Positions 25,100 to 32,127 of a DNA stretch of 64,000 bases are shown here, piece by piece; within the stretch, counting starts at the first letter, position 1, and every line of letters begins with the position of its first letter. The DNA is from Spirochaetota bacterium (GTDB lineage Bacteria; Spirochaetota; UBA4802; UBA5550). Made by a program: the position numbers and the translations under genes. The notes beneath the pieces were generated by a model. It was not told the origin of the DNA, made no database searches, and saw only the letters and a list, made by a program, of their open reading frames with translations. The stretch lies in contig JAGNKX010000003.1 in NCBI GenBank assembly GCA_017999915.1, forward strand, positions 278,194 to 342,193, written 5' to 3'.

Positions 25100-26559
25100 T
25101 GCCTTCTTTGGAGGCGCGATCGTATCTAACCCTTATAATTCCCATGTTCATCATGGCGCTGGGATTCACCGTTTTTTTTCATAACCGGAGGAGCAGGGCC
25201 AACCGCTTCTTTTCCATCTTTATGATCTCTGTGTCGCTGTGGCTCTTCGCCGGCATTGTATATTTCACCCATTGCGGCGCCGCGGTCCTGCTGCTCCCGC
25301 TCCAGATTTGCATCGGCTCCTTTTTTGGCGTGCTATTTTATTTTTTTTCGCGAGCCTTTATCGACGAGCATTTTCGGGTAAACCCCCTGGAATCGCTGCT
25401 TGTCGTCCCTGCCGTGTGCGTGGCCCTCTACTACGCAATGGTCCTCCTCTGGCCCGGGCCGCTCCCGGGATTTGAGAGGGATTTTACCATCGTTGACGGC
25501 CGCGTTCACCGGGAGCCGACCCGGATGTACTTTCTATATTCGATAAACATGCTGGCCGGCATCGCGGCCGCCGTGGTTGTTTTGATACAGGGGTATCGCC
25601 GGGAGCTAGACGCGTCCCGCCGTCGCAGGATCCTTATCATCCTCGTTTCGATCATTCTCGGCGCTTCCGGCATCTATATCCTGAGCAATATCCTGACCCT
25701 GGCCGGCCTGAGCGGATACGAGCACTTTTCTTTGATACCGCATCTGGCGAGCATTGTCATTGTTTCATTTACGATCCTGGGCGACCGGGCGTGGACCATC
25801 GAGCACCTTCTTGATATCATCAAGAGGCGCAACCTTGAGATCGAAAGCGAGCTTGAAACGGCGCGCCTCCTCCAGATGAGGCTGTTGCCCGAAGAGGGCC
25901 GCACCACGGCCGGTTGCGAAGTTCATTCGGCCTACATCCCGGTGGACAAGGTGGGAGGGGATTTTTTCGATTACGGTGAATGGAACGGCGTCCCGGCATT
26001 CTTCATAGCTGACGTTTCCGGGCACGGGTTGCCGGGGGCCTTCCTGGCAACGGTGACGAAGATGGCCCTCGATGGGATCGGCGACCGGTCGGAGACCGGC
26101 GCGGTGCTCATGGAGTTGAACAAGGTGATCTGCCGCGCCACGGTGCGGCAGAACTTCGTGACGGCTTTTTACTGCGTGATCGACCGCGACCGGGGCCGCA
26201 TGAGATACTCCAGCGCAGGACATCCGACCCAGATCCTCTGCCGCAGGCGCGGCGGGGAATGCGTAGAGCTAGACGCCATGGGCTCCCCCCTGGGGTGGTT
26301 CACCGATCTCAGTATCGGGGAGAACGAGGTCGCGGTGGAAGCGGGGGACCGGCTGGTCCTGTATACGGACGGCGTCGTTGAATGCAGGAACGGGGAGGGC
26401 GATATGTTCGGCGAGGGGCGTTTCCTGGATTTTATCGCCAGCCACGTCAATGATCCTCCCCGGTCGTTTCTTGAAGCCCTCCTGAATGAGATACGGATTC
26501 ATTCAGGCGCGGAAGCTTTCGGGGACGATATTACCTGCCTTGTCGTAGATATCCAGTGA
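25099..26559 (+). CDS. 7TM-sensor SpoIIE-type PP2C phosphatase
   Basis: The 486-residue protein starts with a seven-helix membrane sensor domain (about 1-225), like the N-terminal 7TM region of some histidine kinases. A short coiled coil (IKRRNLEIESELETARLLQ) joins it to a SpoIIE/PP2C serine phosphatase (about 255-486). Metal-binding acidic residues are in VGGDFFDY, ADVSGHGLPGA and GDDITCLVV. Such phosphatases usually act on anti-anti-sigma (STAS) proteins in partner-switching. ATG 25099 overlaps the stop codon of the RND-methyltransferase gene (TAATG), so translation is coupled. It ends 23 bases before a convergent histidine kinase gene. No STAS or anti-sigma gene lies nearby. Confidence 0.88.
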   Translation: MPSLEARSYLTLIIPMFIMALGFTVFFHNRRSRANRFFSIFMISVSLWLFAGIVYFTHCGAAVLLLPLQICIGSFFGVLFYFFSRAFIDEHFRVNPLESLLVVPAVCVALYYAMVLLWPGPLPGFERDFTIVDGRVHREPTRMYFLYSINMLAGIAAAVVVLIQGYRRELDASRRRRILIILVSIILGASGIYILSNILTLAGLSGYEHFSLIPHLASIVIVSFTILGDRAWTIEHLLDIIKRRNLEIESELETARLLQMRLLPEEGRTTAGCEVHSAYIPVDKVGGDFFDYGEWNGVPAFFIADVSGHGLPGAFLATVTKMALDGIGDRSETGAVLMELNKVICRATVRQNFVTAFYCVIDRDRGRMRYSSAGHPTQILCRRRGGECVELDAMGSPLGWFTDLSIGENEVAVEAGDRLVLYTDGVVECRNGEGDMFGEGRFLDFIASHVNDPPRSFLEALLNEIRIHSGAEAFGDDITCLVVDIQ

Positions 26560-26582
26560 CACGGGGCCTCCAAAGCCGCGGA

Positions 26583-28793
26583 TCAGCTCTTGCTGAATAT
26601 AACGGTGTATTTCGTTCCTTCCTCCCGGTCGACCGTGACCGTTCCCCTGATCTGATCGGCCAGGAGATAAATGAGGGAGAGGCCCAGGGTCTTCTTCATC
26701 TCGGGCTCCACCGTCGGCGGCAGACCGACACCGTTGTCGCTCACGACGAGCTTGATCGTGTCGCCGCCGTGCTCATGGAAGGAGATGCGCACCGTTGCCC
26801 GTCCCTCGAAGGTCGGCGGGAAGGCGTACTTGAAGCTGTTCGATATGATTTCGTTGAGCATCAGGCCGCACGGTATGGCCTTGACGATGTCAAGCTCGAT
26901 GTGGTCCGTATCGTATTCCACGACGCAGTCGCCGTAATAGAGCCGGTAGGTGTTCTGCAGATCAACGGTGATGATCATGATGTACTCGGCAAAGTCGATA
27001 CGGGCGAAGTCGCCGGTCTGGTACAGGTGCTCGTGTATCAGGGACATCGCCCTGATCCTGCTGTTAAGGTCCTCGTAAAGCATGAGCACCTCTTTGTCAG
27101 ATATCTTGCCCGACTGCAGGGAAATGAGGCTGCTGATGATCTGCAGGTTATTCTTGACCCGGTGATGTATCTCCATGAGGAGAACGTCCTTCTCGCGGAG
27201 CGAAGCCTGGAGGTTGTCCATGACCGTCTTGCGGTATGTGTAATCCCGGCAGATGGTGAGGATCCGCCTTCCTTCCTTGCTGTCGATTACCGTGGCGTTG
27301 ATCTCTATCGGAACAATTGCGCCGTTCCCATGGACATATTCGATCTCCAGGTTCCTGATAAATCCGTCCCGCATGCACGCTTCCACCGCGGCGGCGTTCT
27401 TTTCCCTGTCGGCGGGAGATGTCCATTCCGTGACGTTCTTGCCGAGAATGTCATCGAGGGTCAGGCGGCCGGTGAGACGCACATATTCCGAATTGGCGTC
27501 CAGGACCCTGCCCGATTCATCGATGATGACATAGCCGGTATCCGTCGTTTCGATGAGGGCCCTGTATTTTTCCTCGGCTTCCCTGGTGGCCTCAAGGGCC
27601 TGCTCCCGCTCCCGGCGAAACACGTTGATCTTGTCCGCGATGCCGAGAGAAAGAAGCGTCACAAGCAGAGCCGCGCCGATATCGGTGCCCCAGGTGACCA
27701 GAAAGCTTTCGGGTATCACGCCGAAGGAGTTGAGAACCCGTACGAAAGCCCCTAGCAACATGCAGAGCCAGGCTGTCATGTAGAATCTGGCCGGACGCGA
27801 TCCCTTGGCAAGCAGGTACGCTCCGGAGACGAGATATAAAACAAGGAGGACGCCGGTGTTGAACGTCACCACCGGGGCCGCGGTACGGTATTCGATAAAC
27901 GGCATGAAGAGGAACGTGGCCATGATAGATAGAAAAGCAAGAAGCATAAGCCTGTCAAATCTCGGCATGTGAAGACGGGTTTCAAGAAAGCTCCGGGTGA
28001 ATAAAAGCGAAAAAACACAGACAAAATTGTTGAATACAAGGTTGGCCATGTTGCCCCATTCAGGCAGGTTCGGCCACAGGTATTGGAATCCGACGCCGTT
28101 GAAAGAAAGGGTGTGGAGCGTGTTGCTGACGGCGAACAGCGACAGGTAGAGATAATTCAATTCTCGAATGGAGAGGAATATAAAAAGATTGTAGATGATG
28201 AGCGCGATCATTATCCCGTAAAACATCCAGATAAAAATCGATTCATGTAAGGCGCGTTTCATGAAGGATGATTCGCGCCAGGCGGTTAAAGATATTATCA
28301 TGGAACCGCCGGAGGCGAGTCTGACGTAGCATGTCGATTCGCCGGCGGGCGAAGCGACCGGGAAAACAAAGGAACGGTGGTTGATGGGTCTTGTGCTGTA
28401 TGGCTTTCTGTCCCCGGTGCAGTGTGATGCATGGTCTTTTTTATACGGTTGATAGAAGCAGATGTCATCGATGAGGGGATATCCGAAATCGAGAAGCCAT
28501 GGAACAACATGGTCGGTTTTATTCTCAACGATTACCCTCAGCCATATGACGGCTTTTGTGAATCCGAAACTGTTTTTTGCTTCCGGCAGGCTGCGGAATT
28601 TTTCCTGGAACGCAGTTGAAGAGATGTCCGTTATGGATAACTTCCCCGAGGTGTCGACAAAATAATCAAGGTACGAACCCATAACCTGCTTTGTGATGCT
28701 GTCGCTGATAACAAAGGGCTTGGAGAAAAGCGGCGGGGTAACTATCATTATAAGCAGGGTCATCAGGGATGTAGCGCGGCTGATGAAAACCAT
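26583..28793 (-). CDS. 7TMR-DISM histidine kinase with PAS domain
   Basis: The 736-residue kinase carries a signal-like N-terminus, an extracytoplasmic 7TMR-DISMED2-type domain (about 30-180), seven membrane helices (about 185-390), a coiled coil, a PAS domain (about 410-530), and HisKA_2 plus HATPase domains. The phospho-acceptor is His544 in IHHRVKNNLQ; NEIISNSFKYAF and DNGVGLPP form the ATP site. 7TMR-DISM receptors are thought to sense carbohydrate or other small ligands outside the cell. AGGAGAG precedes ATG 28793, which is preferred over the longer frame. The gene is alone on its strand here and converges on the PP2C gene; its cognate regulator is not adjacent. Confidence 0.9.
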   Translation of the reverse strand: MVFISRATSLMTLLIMIVTPPLFSKPFVISDSITKQVMGSYLDYFVDTSGKLSITDISSTAFQEKFRSLPEAKNSFGFTKAVIWLRVIVENKTDHVVPWLLDFGYPLIDDICFYQPYKKDHASHCTGDRKPYSTRPINHRSFVFPVASPAGESTCYVRLASGGSMIISLTAWRESSFMKRALHESIFIWMFYGIMIALIIYNLFIFLSIRELNYLYLSLFAVSNTLHTLSFNGVGFQYLWPNLPEWGNMANLVFNNFVCVFSLLFTRSFLETRLHMPRFDRLMLLAFLSIMATFLFMPFIEYRTAAPVVTFNTGVLLVLYLVSGAYLLAKGSRPARFYMTAWLCMLLGAFVRVLNSFGVIPESFLVTWGTDIGAALLVTLLSLGIADKINVFRREREQALEATREAEEKYRALIETTDTGYVIIDESGRVLDANSEYVRLTGRLTLDDILGKNVTEWTSPADREKNAAAVEACMRDGFIRNLEIEYVHGNGAIVPIEINATVIDSKEGRRILTICRDYTYRKTVMDNLQASLREKDVLLMEIHHRVKNNLQIISSLISLQSGKISDKEVLMLYEDLNSRIRAMSLIHEHLYQTGDFARIDFAEYIMIITVDLQNTYRLYYGDCVVEYDTDHIELDIVKAIPCGLMLNEIISNSFKYAFPPTFEGRATVRISFHEHGGDTIKLVVSDNGVGLPPTVEPEMKKTLGLSLIYLLADQIRGTVTVDREEGTKYTVIFSKS

Positions 28794-28859
28794 TGGCCTC
28801 TCCTGTTGCAATATCACTATAACCAGATTTGGCCCCGCTCGTCAAGGTTTTAATTATGA

Positions 28860-29660
28860 TCAGTTGCCGGTGAATTTCGGTTTTCGTTTGTCAAGGAAAG
28901 CCCTGACAGCCTCGGCATGGTCCTTCGTCCTCGATGCGGCGAACTGATAATGGACCCCGATGTCGGTGGACAGCTCCAGGGGCTGGCCGCCGATCTGGTT
29001 CATGGCTTTTTTTATGATCCCGACCGCAGCGGGTCCCCGCGCCAGCCGACGGGCCAGCTTTTCCGATTCGGGCAGTAGCTGGTCCGCGGTCACCACCTTC
29101 TCGACCAGGCCGATACGGTAGGCCTCCTGGGCGTTTATAAGCTCGCCGGTATAGCAGAGATAGCGCGCCATGCCGGGACCCACTATTTTAGGCAGGAGGC
29201 ACATGCCCACTTCCGGGACAAGACCCATGCGGACGAAGAACTCGCCCAGCTGGGCGGTATCAGCGGCGATGCGGAAGTCGCAGAGCAGGGTCATCTCGAA
29301 GCCGGCTCCCAGGGCGAAACCTTTCACCGCGGCGATAGTGATCTTGTCCAGGTTATAGAGGTCCATGTAGAGCTCGACCAGGGGATCGAAGTATTCCTTG
29401 AATTCCTTGTGGCTGAGATTTTTGAGGGGCTCGATGTCAAGAGCGACGTCGCCCCCGGCGGAAAAGTGGTCCCCGGCGCCGGTGAAGATAAGGGCCCGTA
29501 TCGTCTTATCCTTCTTGGCATCGGCGTATGCTTTTTGAATTCCCTCGAAAAGATCGGGGCTGAAGGCGTTAAGCTTATCCGGCCTGTTGAAGGTCACGAT
29601 GGCGTAATTATCCTTCACGGTTACAAAACAGCTTCCGTATTCCCGTATTTCTTCTTCCAT
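28860..29660 (-). CDS. Enoyl-CoA hydratase/isomerase (crotonase family)
   Basis: The 266-residue enzyme shows both crotonase signatures: HFSAGGD for the first oxyanion-hole strand and FALGAGFEMTLLCDFRIA for the second. Acidic residues in LGEFFVRMGLVPEVG lie where the catalytic Glu pair of enoyl-CoA hydratases sits. It probably hydrates or isomerises an enoyl-CoA in fatty-acid breakdown or a related route. ATG 29660 has AAGGAGG upstream, so the longer frame running into the repeat is rejected. It lies downstream of the thiolase on the same strand, 110 bases away, with a palindromic repeat between them. Exact chain length or isomerase activity cannot be assigned. Confidence 0.85.
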   Translation of the reverse strand: MEEEIREYGSCFVTVKDNYAIVTFNRPDKLNAFSPDLFEGIQKAYADAKKDKTIRALIFTGAGDHFSAGGDVALDIEPLKNLSHKEFKEYFDPLVELYMDLYNLDKITIAAVKGFALGAGFEMTLLCDFRIAADTAQLGEFFVRMGLVPEVGMCLLPKIVGPGMARYLCYTGELINAQEAYRIGLVEKVVTADQLLPESEKLARRLARGPAAVGIIKKAMNQIGGQPLELSTDIGVHYQFAASRTKDHAEAVRAFLDKRKPKFTGN

Positions 29661-29689
29661 GGGCCGCCTCCTTGAGGTTCCTCCCCCTT

Positions 29690-29766
29690 GATGGGGGAGG
29701 GAAGGTGGGGGTGATGATAAGGACGGTTTCACCCTCCCCGGCCCCTCCCATCAAGGGAGGGGTGAC
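29690..29766. repeat. Dispersed C-rich palindromic repeat, copy D
   Basis: Two small hairpins (CTCCCCC-TTGAT-GGGGGAG, 29691-29699 region, and CTCCC-ATCAA-GGGAG near 29755) face each other, and the two halves are near-complementary over the whole block. The core CCTCCC-TTGAT-GGGAGG is shared with copy C at 49384-49512. It sits inside the thiolase-crotonase unit and may make the two genes differ in expression. Confidence 0.65.
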
Positions 29767-29769
29767 GCT

Positions 29770-30942
29770 TTATACCCTCTCAAATATCGTCGCCGGCGCC
29801 TGGCCGCCGCCCGTGCAGAGCGTGACCAATGCGTATCTTCCTTTGCGGCGGATCAATTCATGAATGGCGGTAACGGAAAGGCGGCAGCCGCTGTTCCCCA
29901 CAGGGTGGCCCAGCGCGAGAGCGCCGCCATTGACATTCAGCCTGTCCATGTCAGCACCGAGCTCCTTCGCCCAGGCCAGCGGTATCGGCGCAAAGGCCTC
30001 GTTGACCTCGAAAATGTCTATATCTGACAGTTTCAGTCCCGCCTTTGCCAGCACCTTCGGTGTGGCGGTTATGGGTCCGGTGAGCATCAATATGGGATCC
30101 GAGCCGACCACCGCATTGGCAACGATCCGCGCCAGAGGCTTTAAACCGAGCTCCTTTACTTTGTCACCGGACATCACCATTACGGCTGATGCGCCGTCCG
30201 TGACGGTGCTTGACAGGCCCGCGGTCATCCACTCCGTCCCGGGGAGAATCTTGAGGGCATTGAGGCCTTCCCTGGTCACGCCGGAGCGGACCGGCTCATC
30301 GGTTTCGCAGACAAAGGCGTTGCCCTCCTTGTCCAGGCCCCTGGTCGGCAGGATCTCTTTCTTGAAATATCCCTCCCCGGCGGCCCTGGCGGCCTTTTCA
30401 TGGCTCGCAATGGCGAAGTCCTGGCATTCTTCTTTGGTGATTTTCCACCGGTTCGCAATGGCCTGTGCGGAGCCCATCTGGTTCGGTATTCCGTACTTTT
30501 CCATGTAGCCTTTGCTGATGGGATGGCCCGCGCTCTGACCGTTTGAAAGAGTGCAGTTCAAGTCTGATGCTATGCCGTACTTTGACATGACTTCGCAGCC
30601 TGACGCGATGATCATATCCATCTGGCCTGAAGCGATCATCCCATATGCAATCTGGATCGCGGAGAGACCGCTCCCGCACTGGCGGTTCAGGGTGATGCCG
30701 CCGATAGTTATCGGCAATTTTGATTCGAGGACCGCCATGCGGGCCAGGTTGAATCCCTGCTCGCCGACCTGGTAAACGCAGCCGGTGATCACATCGTCTA
30801 CCATGGCTGCGTCTATCCCGGCGCGGTCTATAGTTTCATTCAGGATAACGGCAAGAAGCTGCGGAGCCGAATATTCCCTGAGGTACCCTTTCTGTTTCCC
30901 GACCGGCGTTCTGACTGCGCTTGTAATATAAACATCTTTCAT
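29770..30942 (-). CDS. Acetyl-CoA acetyltransferase (thiolase)
   Basis: A complete 390-residue thiolase. The acylated Cys89 is in NRQCGSG; His346 in ALGHPVG and Cys376 in TLCTGGGQ complete the active site, and NEAFAP is present. It condenses or cleaves acetoacetyl-CoA or 3-ketoacyl-CoA. The loop SKYGIASDLN and general length fit biosynthetic acetyl-CoA acetyltransferases, but degradative use with the downstream crotonase is equally likely. ATG 30942 follows GGGAGG. Upstream lies an A+T-rich promoter region with nested inverted repeats, which suggests control by a repressor. The pair faces away from the YkgJ-type gene at 31344. Confidence 0.9.
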   Translation of the reverse strand: MKDVYITSAVRTPVGKQKGYLREYSAPQLLAVILNETIDRAGIDAAMVDDVITGCVYQVGEQGFNLARMAVLESKLPITIGGITLNRQCGSGLSAIQIAYGMIASGQMDMIIASGCEVMSKYGIASDLNCTLSNGQSAGHPISKGYMEKYGIPNQMGSAQAIANRWKITKEECQDFAIASHEKAARAAGEGYFKKEILPTRGLDKEGNAFVCETDEPVRSGVTREGLNALKILPGTEWMTAGLSSTVTDGASAVMVMSGDKVKELGLKPLARIVANAVVGSDPILMLTGPITATPKVLAKAGLKLSDIDIFEVNEAFAPIPLAWAKELGADMDRLNVNGGALALGHPVGNSGCRLSVTAIHELIRRKGRYALVTLCTGGGQAPATIFERV

Positions 30943-30967
30943 GGGGACCACCTCCCAATATTTTTAG

Positions 30968-31010
30968 TTGACATATTGTAATACAATAAGTCAATAATTA
31001 ATTTGTCAAC
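30968..31010 (-). promoter_or_regulatory. Promoter with nested operator-like palindromes for the thiolase
   Basis: On the minus strand TTGACA (31009-31004) begins a possible promoter. On the plus strand GTTGACA (30968-30974) and TGTCAAC (31004-31010) are inverted copies. Between them lies TATTGTA-A-TACAATA (30974-30988), a 15-base palindrome that would overlap the -10 region. This is the layout of an operator for a TetR- or GntR-type repressor of fatty-acid genes. The binding protein is not in the window. Confidence 0.45.
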
Positions 31011-31055
31011 AGCCCAATAATAATCACTCTTTCCGGTTTTATGTCGCATTTCTGC

Positions 31056-31083
31056 TTGACATTTATAAGCCGGAATTTATAAT
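31056..31083 (+). promoter_or_regulatory. Strong sigma-70-like promoter
   Basis: TTGACA (31056-31061), a 16-base spacer and TATAAT (31078-31083) match the consensus in all twelve positions. It points towards the YkgJ-type gene at 31344 and would give a leader of about 250 bases. Confidence 0.7.
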
Positions 31084-31089
31084 ACGGCG

Positions 31090-31343
31090 CAATAATTGAG
31101 ATGTAACCAACGCAATTTTGGATGCACCTATTATTAGCGCCGCCGCTGAAGGGTCGGCAAACTCGGGGGAGTTACAAATGGGCAGCTCAACGCCAGATGA
31201 CTATCACCAATGTCATCACCATGGCCAGTCAATCTTACCTATACGATCACGTCTTAACCTTAGCCGCGATTCTCTAATAGTACTTGTAACGTGTTGCATG
31301 CGCCGATATGAGCGCGTGCCAGTGATATAAAAAGGGGGGAGTC
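31090..31343 (+). other. Long leader with several stems, possible structured RNA
   Basis: Downstream of the consensus promoter, about 250 bases precede the next gene. Stems that can form include AACTC-GAGTT (about 31159-31173), GATGAC-GTCATC (about 31196-31217), and an 8-bp stem with one G-U pair near 31294-31318. A short frame at 31118-31330 has no supported start. I could not match the leader to a known riboswitch consensus. Confidence 0.3.
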
Positions 31344-31943
31344 ATGTCTAATTATTGTCTTGAATGCTCGAAACAGGGAATGGATTGCTGCAGGGAGTCT
31401 CACGCCAAGTTTCTTACACTAAAGGACGCCCAGCGGATAGCCGCATACCTGGGAGAGGAGATTAATTCGTTCGCCCTCTATGGCGAATTAAATGAAAAAG
31501 ATAAAGAGGAATACATCTACATACACAAGCACCAGAGCTACTACTACGACCTGACCCTGGAGGACGAACGGCTACTGCAGCTTAAGGAAAAGGCCGACGG
31601 CTCGTGCTTTTTCCAGGCGGATGACGGACAGTGCAGGATATACCCGGCGCGGCCCCTCATATGCCGCACCTATCCTTTCTGGCTGTCCGATAACGGTGAG
31701 TTGATCTTCGACGGATGCAGTTCCGACTGCCGGATCGTGTGCGCCATCACCGGCAATGACGATCCCGAGGATGTCACCAAGCTTGAGGATCCGGACGGGA
31801 CCTGCCGCAGCCGGGCGCTGGCGTATATTGGCCAGAGCGGGGACTCGATGAAAGAAGTGCTGGGACAGATGATGAATGAAATCGAAGATTACAAGATGAA
31901 CATAAAATCCTTTGTGGCTGTCAATGCCGTTCCGGTGCCATGA
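31344..31943 (+). CDS. YkgJ-family Cys-rich metal-binding protein
   Basis: The 199-residue protein has the CxxC-x6-CC start of the YkgJ (Zn/Fe-chelating) family: Cys5, Cys8, Cys15, Cys16. Further Cys residues in GSCFFQ, GQCRIYPARPLICRTYPF and DGCSSDC complete the usual pattern, in which eight or so Cys probably bind a metal or Fe-S cluster. The role of the family is unknown. GGGGGGAG precedes ATG 31344 at a short distance. It is transcribed from a consensus promoter with a long leader and is alone on this stretch. The C-terminal third is mostly helical and varies in this family. Confidence 0.8.
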   Translation: MSNYCLECSKQGMDCCRESHAKFLTLKDAQRIAAYLGEEINSFALYGELNEKDKEEYIYIHKHQSYYYDLTLEDERLLQLKEKADGSCFFQADDGQCRIYPARPLICRTYPFWLSDNGELIFDGCSSDCRIVCAITGNDDPEDVTKLEDPDGTCRSRALAYIGQSGDSMKEVLGQMMNEIEDYKMNIKSFVAVNAVPVP

Positions 31944-32127
31944 CGGGGCTAGTCCACTGCAAGGAACGCTATACTTTTAATCCAGACATCCGATAACACG
32001 GATACACAAAAGCATTATGTGCGAATCGTAAAGCGATCGCCCCTGTCCCTGCCACGCCTCAACAGTAATTACCTTGACATTTCGATTTGCCCGTATGATC
32101 GTATTTGAGTAAGGGTACGGATGACCC

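Noticed and set aside
26556..27755. 399-codon open frame on the plus strand
   Set aside because: It is the antisense of the 7TMR histidine kinase, whose domains and motifs are clear.
31090..31343. Known riboswitch upstream of the YkgJ gene
   Set aside because: I compared it by eye with the cyclic di-GMP, cyclic di-AMP, SAM, TPP, fluoride and manganese consensus cores and none fits.
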